DNA from: Fabrea salina
Taxonomy: Eukaryota; Ciliophora; Heterotrichea; Heterotrichida; Fabreidae
Direction of reading: 5' to 3'
Length of the DNA: 64,000 bases
NCBI GenBank assembly: GCA_022984795.1
Contig: JALIHJ010000075.1
Span: 1-64,000, forward strand
The translations under genes were made by a program, and so were the position numbers. The notes under the pieces were generated by a model that saw nothing but the letters and a program-made list of their open reading frames with translations, searched no databases and was not told where the DNA came from. This document shows, piece by piece, positions 21,643-30,615 of this stretch (the first letter of the stretch is position 1; each line of letters begins with the position of its first letter).

Positions 21643-22830
21643 ATGAAAATAGCAAGCTACAACGTAGGGGGCCTACAAAGCTTTTCGGCTCGTTTCGGTA
21701 GTTTTGAGGGCATGCTTGACTCATTCAAAGCAGACATTGTGTGCTTCCAAAAGATCAAAATCACTCGGGAGAAACTCCAAGCTTCTATGGTTAAGCTAGA
21801 GAACTACTACGGGTTCTTCCAGTTTTCAGAGTCCCAGTTGTGCTCCTCAGGAGTAGCTACTTTTTGCAAGAAGTCAAGTACACCTTACTTAGTTACTCAG
21901 GGCTTCTTGGGAAGCAACTACTCTGAACTAGATAACGAAGGCAGGTGCTTAGTTACAGACCACGGAGACTTTGTTCTGTTCAATGTGTACTTTCCTACCA
22001 GTGGAGCTCCTCAAAGAATTGCTTTTAAGATGTGGTTTTGCTACTTAGTTCAGGAAATGCTTGAATCACAGAACAAAAAAGTAATACTTGCAGGGAGTTT
22101 AGGGTTTCCTCACTTGAGACTGGACCACTGGAGTCCTTCTGAAAAGTTTGAAGACCACAGAGCTAGACAGTGGTTATCCATATTTTTCCAAACAGGCAAC
22201 TTCTGCGATGCTTTTAGGGTACTTTACCCCTACAAGAAGCAGTACACCCACTTTCAGAACTACCAGTCCAAACTCTCTCGAACAGGCACTAGAATCGACT
22301 ACTTCATACTCAGCACCAAAGCTGCCAACCAGTTGCTTAAAAACTTCCACACTCTAGACTGCAACACCCTCAGAAACCCTGTTAAGCTCACTCTTATGCA
22401 CAAACAAACCCAAGTTCCACAAAAATTACCTCCTGAGTGCTCAGTTTTCTATCCTGAGTTCCAAAGCATCACAATGCTTCCTAAGAAAAGACCCACTCCT
22501 AAACCCCACAAACTCCCACTAAAAGGAGAACTCATGTGTCTCCACGGAGAGCAACCTATAGTAAAGCAAGTCACTAAGCCAGGCAAAAACAAAGACAGGC
22601 CTTTTTACTCCTGCAGAAGACCTCCAGGCAACTCAAAAGACATAGACTCCAACTGTAACTTTTTCAAGTGGGCTGACAGTCAAGTTCCTAAGTGCTACCA
22701 CAAGTCCAAAGCCAGAGTCAAAAAGGTCCAAAAAGAAGGCAGGAACCAAAGCAAGTGGTTTTTCAAGTGCAGTCAAAAACCACCCTGTGACTTTTTTGAG
22801 TGGGCTTCAGAAATCAACAAGTATATTTAA
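21643..22830 (+). CDS. APE2-like protein with two GRF zinc fingers and degenerate nuclease site, 395 aa
   Basis: Residues 1-255 follow the exonuclease III/APE2 fold: KIASYNVGGL start, FNVYFP with the Tyr (116), DAFR (189-192) and RIDY (217-220). APE2 proteins remove 3' blocks at abasic or oxidised DNA ends and bind ssDNA through a GRF finger. Here the metal and catalytic positions are changed: CLQETK reads CFQKIK (Glu to Lys37), GDLN reads GSLG (Asp to Ser152, Asn to Gly154), and SDHCPV reads TLRNPV (Asp to Leu243, His to Arg244). Two GRF fingers follow at about 299-345 (CLHGE...FYSC...CNFFKW) and 351-388 (CYHK...FFKC...CDFFEW); one is usual. I infer a DNA- or RNA-binding protein without nuclease activity. 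The start is set at MKIASY; an upstream in-frame extension would run into the divergent gene. Confidence 0.82.
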   Translation: MKIASYNVGGLQSFSARFGSFEGMLDSFKADIVCFQKIKITREKLQASMVKLENYYGFFQFSESQLCSSGVATFCKKSSTPYLVTQGFLGSNYSELDNEGRCLVTDHGDFVLFNVYFPTSGAPQRIAFKMWFCYLVQEMLESQNKKVILAGSLGFPHLRLDHWSPSEKFEDHRARQWLSIFFQTGNFCDAFRVLYPYKKQYTHFQNYQSKLSRTGTRIDYFILSTKAANQLLKNFHTLDCNTLRNPVKLTLMHKQTQVPQKLPPECSVFYPEFQSITMLPKKRPTPKPHKLPLKGELMCLHGEQPIVKQVTKPGKNKDRPFYSCRRPPGNSKDIDSNCNFFKWADSQVPKCYHKSKARVKKVQKEGRNQSKWFFKCSQKPPCDFFEWASEINKYI

Positions 22831-23757
22831 TTACTGTGTAAAGTTTTCCCTCAAGTCCTTTAAGTAGTTGTTAGCTTCTGTTACTTCTTCTGAGTCATAG
22901 TTGTGACTAGGTGGTTTTATGAACTCCGAAATAAAGTTGTAAAACTCAGTGTCAGTGTGCAAACTTGCTGTTCCACAAACATCGTGAAAGTAGTCCTTTC
23001 TGTAGATAGGGTTTTGGCAAGGCCCGTAAAAGTTCTCGTTTACTGATAAACTTGCCATGTTGCCTGTGCTCAGAGTAAGAAACTCAGCAAGAGCAGTTCT
23101 CATGTCTTCTTTGAACCTGCAGTGGTAACTTATCACTTCAAGTCCTTGAGCTACTTCCTGGTAATGGGTGCTTTCTTGGGCGTTAGTGCAGGGCACATGC
23201 AAAAAGTGCGAGTAGTGTTTAAGTTCACTCAGTAACAGTGCTTCTTCAGTTGAGTACTTATAAGAGAACCCCAGTCCTAGTATAGGCACTTTGTTGTAGT
23301 AGTCACTTACTACTTCCAAAGCTCTAGGAATCTCCTGAACCATTTCGTTGTCCCACAAAAACTGGATCCCCTGTGCAGAGTCAGAGTGCTCAGCTACCCA
23401 CCTGAAAGAGTCTTCGAAGCCTTCAGCTCCGTACATTTCGTAAGCCACTACTATGTTTTTCAAGTCAAGCATGTTGATGATTAAGTCACTCCACTTAGGC
23501 ACGGAGGAAGGTTGGACCTCGAATGTTTGCACCTTGCCTGCCCAAGGAACTTCTTCTTCTTTGGAGTAAAGCTGATTCAAGTCCACCTTTTCCTTGAAGT
23601 CCACAGCTACTAGTCTTGGACAGTACCCAGTTTGGCCTTCTATAAACAAAGGCGAGTGGAACTCCTGGTCTTCTTGGCTTTTTTCCTGGATTTCCCAGAA
23701 GTGCGCACTGGTCCAATTAGCTCCTTTTCCAAAAGAAATAGTGATTACCTCTTTCAT
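22831..23757 (-). CDS. Misato/DML1 family protein, 308 aa
   Basis: The N-terminus (KEVITISFG, then AHFWEIQE) is the Misato segment I hallmark, seen in human MSTO1 and yeast Dml1, which have a tubulin-like fold and act in mitochondrial distribution and morphology. The middle (VVAYEMYGAEGFEDSFRWVAEHSDSAQGIQFL) matches the conserved tubulin-like stretch, and PILGLGF follows. At 308 residues it is clearly shorter than the usual 500-plus, with the C-terminal third reduced. Its stop touches the stop of the convergent APE2-like gene, and the start is 5 bp downstream of the eL6 stop on the same strand. Confidence 0.8.
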   Translation of the reverse strand: MKEVITISFGKGANWTSAHFWEIQEKSQEDQEFHSPLFIEGQTGYCPRLVAVDFKEKVDLNQLYSKEEEVPWAGKVQTFEVQPSSVPKWSDLIINMLDLKNIVVAYEMYGAEGFEDSFRWVAEHSDSAQGIQFLWDNEMVQEIPRALEVVSDYYNKVPILGLGFSYKYSTEEALLLSELKHYSHFLHVPCTNAQESTHYQEVAQGLEVISYHCRFKEDMRTALAEFLTLSTGNMASLSVNENFYGPCQNPIYRKDYFHDVCGTASLHTDTEFYNFISEFIKPPSHNYDSEEVTEANNYLKDLRENFTQ

Positions 23758-23762
23758 GATTA

Positions 23763-24272
23763 TTAGAATTTAAGAGCGTGAGGGTACATTCCGTTCCTCA
23801 GTCTGAACTTGGTGGACAAGTACTGCTTGACGAAGGGGTCAGCAATCTTAGAGATGATATCTTGGTCTAGTTTCTTTTGGGTGGTTTTTTTGAACTCAGG
23901 AACTTCTTCCTTTTTCTTCTCAGGAGCGAAGAAAGCTTCTTCTGACTTAGCGAGTTTCTTCTTGTCTTTGCGGAAGTACTCGTCTGTGATGTTGGCCAAA
24001 TCTACTCCAGCAACGTCTACCTTAGTGGAGGTGGGGATTGTGTAGGCTTGTGGAATGCGCTTGAGTGGTACCCCGTTGAGTTTGTAGGGACCTGTCACAA
24101 GGATAAGGCCTGAGTTGAGTTGTTTGAGAAACACTACGCGCTTGCCTTGGTTTTTGCCTGCAAGCAAAATTAAGATTTGGCCAGGCACTATTCCTCCACG
24201 GAGTTTGGTGGGGTTGTTGTGTTCTTGGTTCTTGTCTTTCTTAATGTCCTCTGTAGGGTACCACTTCACCAT
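23763..24272 (-). CDS. RPL6: 60S ribosomal protein eL6 (RPL6), 169 aa
   Basis: This is a component of the large cytosolic ribosomal subunit. The KOW-type core is plain: PTKLRGGIVPGQILILLAG, then GKRVVFLKQL and GLILVTGPYKLNGVPLKRIPQ, followed by the STKVDVAGVDL segment. The protein ends in the family-typical LRNGMYPHALKF. The long basic N-terminal extension of animal eL6 is absent, as in small protist forms. It diverges from the PDI-like gene at 24351, with 78 bp between starts, one of the longer promoters in this part of the window. Confidence 0.95.
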   Translation of the reverse strand: MVKWYPTEDIKKDKNQEHNNPTKLRGGIVPGQILILLAGKNQGKRVVFLKQLNSGLILVTGPYKLNGVPLKRIPQAYTIPTSTKVDVAGVDLANITDEYFRKDKKKLAKSEEAFFAPEKKKEEVPEFKKTTQKKLDQDIISKIADPFVKQYLSTKFRLRNGMYPHALKF

Positions 24273-24350
24273 TTATTTATATACCACTAGTAACCTTTAC
24301 AAGTAGAAACTGACTCAAAAATAAAAGTTGAACTAAAAGTGTGTTAATAA

Positions 24351-24767
24351 ATGGCAAAGGTAGGACTTTTATTAACTGTGCTCTTAGGAGCTGTCTGGGT
24401 TGCTTGCGCTGAAGACAACTCAGTTTTAGTTTTGACGGATGACACAATAGACTCCGCCATCAAGCAGAACGAAATCATCATGATCAAGTTCTACGCTCCT
24501 TGGTGCGGCCACTGCAAGCGCATGGCTCCTGACTACGAAAAAGCTGCCGAAATGCTCAAAGAAAAAGGATCCAAAGCAGTCATAGCCAAGCTAGACGCTA
24601 CAGCTGAAAGGAAAGCAGCTTCCGACTGGAACATCAGGGGCTACCCCACTGTGCTGACCTTCAAGAACGGGCAAATGATCGAGAAGTACGCAGGACCCAG
24701 AACTGCCAAAGATATTGCTAACTACGTTCTAGAAAAGGCTGACGAAAAGAAGTTAGCTGACCTTTAA
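24351..24767 (+). CDS. Single-domain PDI-like secretory thioredoxin, 138 aa
   Basis: A signal peptide (about residues 1-20) precedes one thioredoxin fold with the protein disulfide isomerase active site APWCGHC (Cys52 and Cys55) and the cis-proline in RGYPT (Pro99). It would catalyse disulfide formation or exchange in the secretory pathway, which suits a genome rich in Cys-rich surface proteins. Classical PDI has two such domains plus b/b' domains; this protein is a single a-domain. There is no canonical KDEL at the end (KKLADL), so ER retention is uncertain. Confidence 0.92.
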   Translation: MAKVGLLLTVLLGAVWVACAEDNSVLVLTDDTIDSAIKQNEIIMIKFYAPWCGHCKRMAPDYEKAAEMLKEKGSKAVIAKLDATAERKAASDWNIRGYPTVLTFKNGQMIEKYAGPRTAKDIANYVLEKADEKKLADL

Positions 24768-24799
24768 GTAACTTACTAGATAATGGGTTAATTAAAGGT

Positions 24800-25393
24800 A
24801 TGGCGAGAGAGTCACGGAGGCAGTCAGGCACCGGATGGAAAGTTAAGTTTTTAATGCTGGGAGACTCCGGAGTAGGTAAGAGTTCTTTGATGCTTCGGTT
24901 CACCCAAGACACTTTCCTCGACAACATGATGGGAACCACCGGACTCGATATGCGCGAAAAGATTGTATCAGTCAACAACGAGTTCGGCAAAGTCCAGGTT
25001 TGGGACACTGCAGGACAAGAACGCTTCCACGTTCTGTCGCGGTCTTACTACCGAGACGCCCAAGGAATAGTTCTTGTCTACGACGTGAGTGAACCTGAAA
25101 CACTGTCTAACATCCATTACTGGATCAACGACATCAAAGAAAACACTGAAAAGGTACAAATCATCATCCTCGGAAATAAAAACGACTTGGAACACGCTGT
25201 CGACCTCAAAGAAGCCCAAAGAATAGCTGAGTCTTACGGGATTCCTCACATGATCACCAGTGCAAAGGATTCCTTCAATGTACAAAAGGCTTTTGAAACC
25301 TTACTAGAAATGACCTTTGAAAAAAGAGTTCCCAACAACAAGCCAAACGTTTTAAGACAAGTTTCAAGTAAAAAAAGTAAGAAGTGTTGTTAA
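24800..25393 (+). CDS. Rab family small GTPase, 197 aa
   Basis: The full Ras-superfamily motif set is present: P-loop GDSGVGKS (21-28), switch II WDTAGQE (68-74), NKND (126-129) and TSAKD (153-157). The C-terminal CC is a double geranylgeranylation signal, so the protein is a membrane-cycling Rab in vesicle traffic. The effector loop reads TTGLDM instead of the common TIGIDF, so the subfamily (Rab1/8/18-like) is unsettled. Its stop overlaps that of INTS9 on the other strand in a TTAA tetramer. Confidence 0.93.
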   Translation: MARESRRQSGTGWKVKFLMLGDSGVGKSSLMLRFTQDTFLDNMMGTTGLDMREKIVSVNNEFGKVQVWDTAGQERFHVLSRSYYRDAQGIVLVYDVSEPETLSNIHYWINDIKENTEKVQIIILGNKNDLEHAVDLKEAQRIAESYGIPHMITSAKDSFNVQKAFETLLEMTFEKRVPNNKPNVLRQVSSKKSKKCC

Positions 25394-26982
25394 ATATTTA
25401 AAAAGTTCAATAAAGCTTTCCTCACTTCTGTTGTTTTTGCTTTTACAAACAGATTTTTGCCTTTGAAAGTGATTACACCTCCTAGTACTGAAAGTTCTGA
25501 TTTGCTTTGGTAATGCTTGCAAATAGCTTCGTAGCCTTGTTGGGAAAGTTTGTCTTTAAGCGCTTCAGCTCGGTTTTGGAAGTACCCTGTGTACTTGTAG
25601 TTCAGAAACTTGATTCTCCCAATCAGCGGTCCTGAATCTTGGCAATAGCCTTTGATGCAGTACTTGTTGGGTTTCTTTGGAAGAGTTAACTTTTCTCCTT
25701 CAGCTATGTAGTGAGCTTTAAAGTCCATTGTTCCTTTGAACTTGTCAGACATCACAATGGTGTGGGCTGTTGACTGGTAGATGCCTTGTTTGATCTCTTC
25801 TACAGTTAACTCAACTTTCATGCATTCTTTCCTGACTATGTAGTGGTTCATCACTCCTTTGTCTTCGAAAGGCTTTAAAGCTTCCTCGCCGAACTCAGAG
25901 TCCACTATGAGTAAGTTGTGTAAGCCTCCTTTTCTAGCTAGTCTTGTAACTACGTAGTCAGCTTCTCCTAGTCTCAAACTAGAGTGTCCCAGTAGCACTA
26001 AACTTGGGCTTTGTAAGTGAGCTCCAAAACCTTCTTGGAGGTTGTCAAATACTTTTAAGGTTCCGTTTTCTCTAGCTTTTTCAAACATAAAACAGTTCCT
26101 AGGAGTCAAAGCCCGAGCAGTTAGTTTGGGGTGCAGCCACTGGGGACTCCCTGCTGCGTAAGACAGAAAGGCCCTTCCAGCAGGACTCATGCAGAGAACT
26201 GGAAGATTGAACACGGTTGCAGCAGATATTATGTGGCTTTCTAAGTCAAGGAGTTGCCAGGACTGCACAGGGACCAACAAACAACTTTGGTAAGAAAGAG
26301 ACCTACAAGTTTCAAGTATGGACTCGTAAAGCTTCTTAGGAGGCTTTCTTTCGTAGACAGGCGAAACTTGAGGAGTGAACACTATAATGTCTGAGTGGTA
26401 CACTGAAGAGTCAAATGGTTTGGGGTACCTGTCTTCGTCTTTGCAAGACTGCGAAATAATGCTTATCTTAAGGTCGCCCCAGTTGATTAGCCAGTTCGCA
26501 CTGCCTAGTGAGTGGCCCGAAGGCACTGCAGCAATGTCTATTTCTCTTAAGCTGTAAGTTTGGTTATAGGAAAGGCTCACTACGTGGTTCCAAATGGTTT
26601 TGAGTTGCTCTTCAGTGTACATGTTGCCTTCTTGAGGACATACTCTTCGGAACTCCTGGTCATACTCTATGAGTTCTTTGCAAACGCAGGTGCCTAGCTG
26701 GGCTATAGGTTCAGTCATAAGCACTTTGCCTCTGAAGCCAGAGTTAATGTAAGGCAGGGAACCTAGAAGAGTGGAGTTGGAAATAAGCACTAAGTCTACT
26801 TCTGCAAAGTTAACTTCGTCAAGCCACCCACAGCTGTACTCTATTGGGGGTGACAAGTTGGTGAGTGAAGCTGGAGAGTACTTTAGCAAAGGCTTCAGAT
26901 CTAAAGGACACTCTACTAGTATTTGGGCTTTATTCAATTTTATTAGGTAAGCTGTGTCTTTAAGAGAGGTTACTTCTATCAT
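25390..26982 (-). CDS. INTS9: Integrator complex subunit 9-like protein, 530 aa
   Basis: A metallo-beta-lactamase/beta-CASP fold of the inactive partner type. The stretch LVLISNSTLLGSLPYI replaces the zinc-binding HxHxDH of the active INTS11/CPSF73 branch, and GHSLGSANWLINWGDLKISIISQS matches the INTS9 signature around the second beta-lactamase motif. INTS9 pairs with INTS11 in 3' processing and termination of snRNA and other transcripts. The length is somewhat below the roughly 650 of animals, with the C-terminal dimerisation part at about 440-530. The start is 18 bp from the divergent start at 27001. CPSF100 is the alternative assignment but fits less well. Confidence 0.8.
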   Translation of the reverse strand: MIEVTSLKDTAYLIKLNKAQILVECPLDLKPLLKYSPASLTNLSPPIEYSCGWLDEVNFAEVDLVLISNSTLLGSLPYINSGFRGKVLMTEPIAQLGTCVCKELIEYDQEFRRVCPQEGNMYTEEQLKTIWNHVVSLSYNQTYSLREIDIAAVPSGHSLGSANWLINWGDLKISIISQSCKDEDRYPKPFDSSVYHSDIIVFTPQVSPVYERKPPKKLYESILETCRSLSYQSCLLVPVQSWQLLDLESHIISAATVFNLPVLCMSPAGRAFLSYAAGSPQWLHPKLTARALTPRNCFMFEKARENGTLKVFDNLQEGFGAHLQSPSLVLLGHSSLRLGEADYVVTRLARKGGLHNLLIVDSEFGEEALKPFEDKGVMNHYIVRKECMKVELTVEEIKQGIYQSTAHTIVMSDKFKGTMDFKAHYIAEGEKLTLPKKPNKYCIKGYCQDSGPLIGRIKFLNYKYTGYFQNRAEALKDKLSQQGYEAICKHYQSKSELSVLGGVITFKGKNLFVKAKTTEVRKALLNFLNI

Positions 26983-27000
26983 TTATTAGTTGAAAGAATT

Positions 27001-29487
27001 ATGGTAAAGGTTTTAGTTATTTATTTAGTTTTGGAGGTTGTATTTGGGAGTGGTTGCAATGGGAACAGTAATAATGCAAATTGCTGTGACTATAAGTGTA
27101 CTAAATGCCAAAATAACCCTTGGGAGTGCGAAAGTGATAAATGCAATTCCGGAATTCAAGTGGACAATATATGCTTGAAGAATTGTCCTTATGGATTTGG
27201 GTCTGATTGTACCTTTACAAGTGGAGTTGTTTTAGAAGAGACCTTTTCGAGTTTTGAGTTGACTCACTTCCAAGCTGGGTCGAATGCAAGCACCTACTTC
27301 CCTTCCAACAACGGAGAGAGCGATGACCCACTTCCAATGAAGCAAAGAGGACTATTTGTAAACTTTGAACGGTTCATTAAGTCCAGAGACGAAGTTAACT
27401 TGCACCATACTTTCACGATTACTATGTGGCTCAGGGCAGAAACCAGTGGAGTTCTTTTAAAAAAGTGGAATCACTTAGTGATTGACGCTGGAGGAACCGA
27501 CTCAGGGGACGGAATGACTGTAGAGCTAGAAGATCTTTCTGGGGACTTAGCTTATAGAGTCTTAACTTTCAACCTTAACTCAAACCAGTGGTACTACGCT
27601 GCTTTCACTTCTGAGTTTTCAAGTGCTTCTGGAACTACTTTAGAAATGTACATAAGCGGAGATAGAAGTCCAACTAAATCTTTTGAAGGTGAAATCTTCA
27701 GACACCCAGCGGGGCACCCCATTCAAATAGGAGGCTTTTCATGCTCAGCTTTTGTTTACAAAATCAGGATCCTCCAACAAGTCGATGTTTCGGTAATTGA
27801 AGATGATGATGTATGCGGGGACTCCTTTTCTGGAGGTTGCTTATGGAACTGTGACGAGGATGAATACTGGAACGGGAGTAGGTGTGAAAGCTGTGACTCT
27901 TCTTGCAGTTATGGCTGCGTAAGAGCAACTGACTGCAATCTGTGTGATGATAGACTCTGTGCAAAGTGCAGTGACTCTTCTACTTGCCAAGTCTGCATTG
28001 AAAATGCTTCTAATACTGCAAGCTGTGAGTGCAATGAAGGGTACCCCTGGAACCCTGATTCAGGAACTTGTGGAAGTCAAACTGAACCTAAAGAACCATC
28101 TCAAGAGCCTACTGGGGAAGGAACGTCTCAAGAGCCTACTGGAGAAGAAACGTCTCAAGAGTCTAATGGGGAAGGAACGTCCCAAGAACCCACTTCTGAA
28201 ACTGAAGAAGACACTGGAGAAGAAACGTCCCAAGAACCCCAAAAAGACATTTCTGAGTCTAACGAAGAAGCTGAAACTCTAGGTCAAGGAACAGCAGCAG
28301 GAGTTGTAGTAGCTGGAATAGGCATTTCAGTTCTAAGCTCAAACCCTTCAGGCTTTTGGTTGATGCTTAACACCCTGCAACTACTTACCTACATTCCACT
28401 TTCAAACAACCCGCTTACTCCAGGTCTAAAAGGCTTTTTCAAAGGCCTTAACTTAGCTATTAACGTTCCCAGTGTGTTTGACGCTCTAATTGAAGAAACC
28501 GAAAGCCCCAACACAGAGAACCAGTCCAATGAGTACGGGTTTAAGTCCAAGTTCTTCCTAATCAACGCTGGCCTCACTGTCATGATCTTCTGCTTTCTCT
28601 TAGTCATCTGGCCATTTATCTGGATGTTTTCAGAGTGCAAAGTTGCTTGGATCCAGAAGTTATGCAACTCACTACTTGAAAAATTCAAGTTCAGTCTTTT
28701 CATCAGACTTTGGATTCAAAGGTACTTGGACATAGCAATACCTTGCTTCATTCAGTTGTCTTCGTTTTCAAGCATCAAAAGAGTAGTGGTTAATAACATC
28801 ATTGCAGCAATGGTTGCTGGTGTTTTACTTGTAACCACTCCTATATCAATAGCTACTTTTTTTCACCGAAAAAAGGACCAACTAGAATCCATATCTGAGG
28901 ACTCGCCTACTTACAAGGAGTACGGGACTCTGTTTTACGAGTTGAAATACAAAGATGAGTTTAAAGCTTGTTTTACTTATGTGCTTTTCACTGTGCAAAG
29001 GCTCCTGTTCTCTGTAAGTTTAGTATTTCTAGGAAACTACCCCTATTTGCAAGCTTCCGTAAACTGTGGAGTTATGTTTATGTTTGCAGGGTTTGTTATA
29101 GTAGTGAGGCCTTATGAAGACAAAACCATGCAGGTGATTTCTATCTTTGTAGAGTTCTGGACTTTCATGATATTTTTGGCAGTCATTTACTTCTTGAAGA
29201 GTGGGTCTAAAGACCATGAAGAACTCGTGGAGACTGCAATAATATTCACGGCTTTTGGAGTAACTTGCTTGAGAATGCTAGGCATGTTCATAAAGTTGGG
29301 AGCCAAAGTCCATGAATGCTGGAAGCGGAAAAAAACTGCTCAGATTCAACAGGAACCTACGGTCTTTGAAACTAATAACCAGCAAACCACTGAGCACAGT
29401 CCAAACTGGATTCTGAGCTCGGACTACCCTATTTTTGTGCGTCCAAAGAACCAAGCTCAGATAGAAGAGCATGAAGATCTAAATTAA
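27001..29487 (+). CDS. Short Cys-rich/LamG multi-TM receptor-like protein, 828 aa
   Basis: An intact compact member of the subtelomeric family. A signal peptide (about 1-17) precedes a small Cys block, one LamG-like module (about 75-270), one furin-like Cys-rich block (about 275-360), a Ser/Thr/Glu/Pro-rich linker of imperfect TSQEPTGEE-type repeats (about 361-425), and the 7-8 helix membrane domain (about 435-760) with the conserved SNPSGFWLMLNTLQLLTYIPLSNNPLTP entry. The polar tail is longer than in copy B. Function is presumably as a surface receptor or channel-like protein; none is proven. The linker is encoded by a minisatellite. It lies among housekeeping genes, away from the subtelomere. 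Confidence 0.85.
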   Translation: MVKVLVIYLVLEVVFGSGCNGNSNNANCCDYKCTKCQNNPWECESDKCNSGIQVDNICLKNCPYGFGSDCTFTSGVVLEETFSSFELTHFQAGSNASTYFPSNNGESDDPLPMKQRGLFVNFERFIKSRDEVNLHHTFTITMWLRAETSGVLLKKWNHLVIDAGGTDSGDGMTVELEDLSGDLAYRVLTFNLNSNQWYYAAFTSEFSSASGTTLEMYISGDRSPTKSFEGEIFRHPAGHPIQIGGFSCSAFVYKIRILQQVDVSVIEDDDVCGDSFSGGCLWNCDEDEYWNGSRCESCDSSCSYGCVRATDCNLCDDRLCAKCSDSSTCQVCIENASNTASCECNEGYPWNPDSGTCGSQTEPKEPSQEPTGEGTSQEPTGEETSQESNGEGTSQEPTSETEEDTGEETSQEPQKDISESNEEAETLGQGTAAGVVVAGIGISVLSSNPSGFWLMLNTLQLLTYIPLSNNPLTPGLKGFFKGLNLAINVPSVFDALIEETESPNTENQSNEYGFKSKFFLINAGLTVMIFCFLLVIWPFIWMFSECKVAWIQKLCNSLLEKFKFSLFIRLWIQRYLDIAIPCFIQLSSFSSIKRVVVNNIIAAMVAGVLLVTTPISIATFFHRKKDQLESISEDSPTYKEYGTLFYELKYKDEFKACFTYVLFTVQRLLFSVSLVFLGNYPYLQASVNCGVMFMFAGFVIVVRPYEDKTMQVISIFVEFWTFMIFLAVIYFLKSGSKDHEELVETAIIFTAFGVTCLRMLGMFIKLGAKVHECWKRKKTAQIQQEPTVFETNNQQTTEHSPNWILSSDYPIFVRPKNQAQIEEHEDLN
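28080..28250 (+). repeat. Coding minisatellite, imperfect 30-nt units
   Basis: Tandem imperfect units built on ACGTCTCAAGAGCCTACTGG followed by a GAAGAA-type end encode the Glu/Thr/Ser/Pro-rich linker of the 828-aa receptor-like protein. Units differ by a few substitutions and one or two internal expansions, always in multiples of three. This is a likely site of length variation between strains. Confidence 0.8.
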
Positions 29488-29511
29488 AGATTAAGTTTGC
29501 TATTTTTATAA

Positions 29512-30570
29512 ATGGAACCTAGCTTGATTGTGAGTGGAAGTATAGATAAGACTGTCAGGATCTGGAGCGTTCCTAAGAAACTGTTCACCTTTGAAGGAGT
29601 GGGCAACCTCAGACCCGTTCTGGAAGTGCTTAAGTTTCTAAGTCCGGAAGAAGTAGTTGGAGTTGCAAGGGTCAGCAAGCAGTTCTATGAAGCTTCTTTC
29701 CACTCTGAAGTACGGAAACTTATTTTTAAGCAGACCAATGTACTAGAAGGCCATACGGACTGTGTCTACTCAGTTGCTGTGTCTCTGAAGAAAGGGATAA
29801 TAGTGTCCGCTAGTGAGGATTCCACCATTCGAGTGTGGAGTCTAACTACTGGACAAGTAACCCAAGTACTTAGAGGGCATAGTGGTTGGGTATTGTCTGT
29901 GGCCATTTCTAGTGATGGCGAGTGGGTTGTGTCGGGAGGTGCTGACAATACACTTAGAGTGTGGAGTCTAGCTTCTGAACTAACCACTCTAGTTCTAACA
30001 GGTCATAGTGATACTGTTAGGTCAGTGGCTATTTCTACCAAGGACCAATACATTGTCTCTTGTAGTGATGACAATACACTCAGAGTGTGGAGTCTAACTA
30101 CTGGAGAAGTGACTAGAGTACTTGAAGGCCATAGTGGTTGTGTCTGTTCAGTGGCCATTTCAAAGACTGACCAATACATTGTCTCTGGAAGTATTGATGA
30201 CACCGTCAGAGTATGGAGTCTAGCTTCTGGAGACACTATTAGAGTCCTTCAAGGGCATCGTTTTGATTTTTTCGTTTCAGTTGCTATTTCAAGCAACGAT
30301 GAGTTTGTAGTTGGGGGAACTTGCCATGTTTTCGTTAAAGTATGGAATCTTGCTTCTGGGCAAATCATCCAACAACTAGGAGGTCACCTAGGACAGATCT
30401 TAGTTAGTCTATCAGATGACGGCAAGTATTTGGTGTCTGGAGATGATGAAGAAACTTTCTCAGAGTCTGAAAACTATTTTCCACTTAAAGTTTGGGACCT
30501 TACTACAGGTAAGAAAATTCAAGAACTAAAAGGCCATACTGGTCCTGCATATGCATTCAAGTTAATCTAA
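29512..30570 (+). CDS. WD40 propeller protein with F-box-like insert, 352 aa
   Basis: Six clear WD repeats (LEGHTDCVYSVA, LRGHSGWVLSVA and so on) run from about residue 75 to 340. The last residues (ELKGHTGPAYAFKL) start a seventh blade whose remaining strands are supplied by the first 20 residues (LIVSGSIDKTVRIWSV), a classic ring closure. Between that N-terminal part-blade and the next lies an F-box-like helical stretch (about 33-62, RPVLEVLKFLSPEEVVGVARVSKQF). If it binds Skp1, the protein is an SCF ubiquitin-ligase substrate receptor. Usual FBXW proteins carry the F-box before the whole propeller, so this placement is odd. It starts with TATAAATGG, 24 bp after the upstream stop. Confidence 0.82.
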   Translation: MEPSLIVSGSIDKTVRIWSVPKKLFTFEGVGNLRPVLEVLKFLSPEEVVGVARVSKQFYEASFHSEVRKLIFKQTNVLEGHTDCVYSVAVSLKKGIIVSASEDSTIRVWSLTTGQVTQVLRGHSGWVLSVAISSDGEWVVSGGADNTLRVWSLASELTTLVLTGHSDTVRSVAISTKDQYIVSCSDDNTLRVWSLTTGEVTRVLEGHSGCVCSVAISKTDQYIVSGSIDDTVRVWSLASGDTIRVLQGHRFDFFVSVAISSNDEFVVGGTCHVFVKVWNLASGQIIQQLGGHLGQILVSLSDDGKYLVSGDDEETFSESENYFPLKVWDLTTGKKIQELKGHTGPAYAFKLI

Positions 30571-30615
30571 ATCACACTAAACTAATCTTTGACAAAGTTA
30601 TTTAGACTTATAAAA

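Noticed and set aside
30589-30615. Upstream TTG start of the 30616 membrane protein
   Set aside because: It adds nine polar residues and would spoil the signal peptide; the ATG at 30616 has the usual TTATAAAA context.
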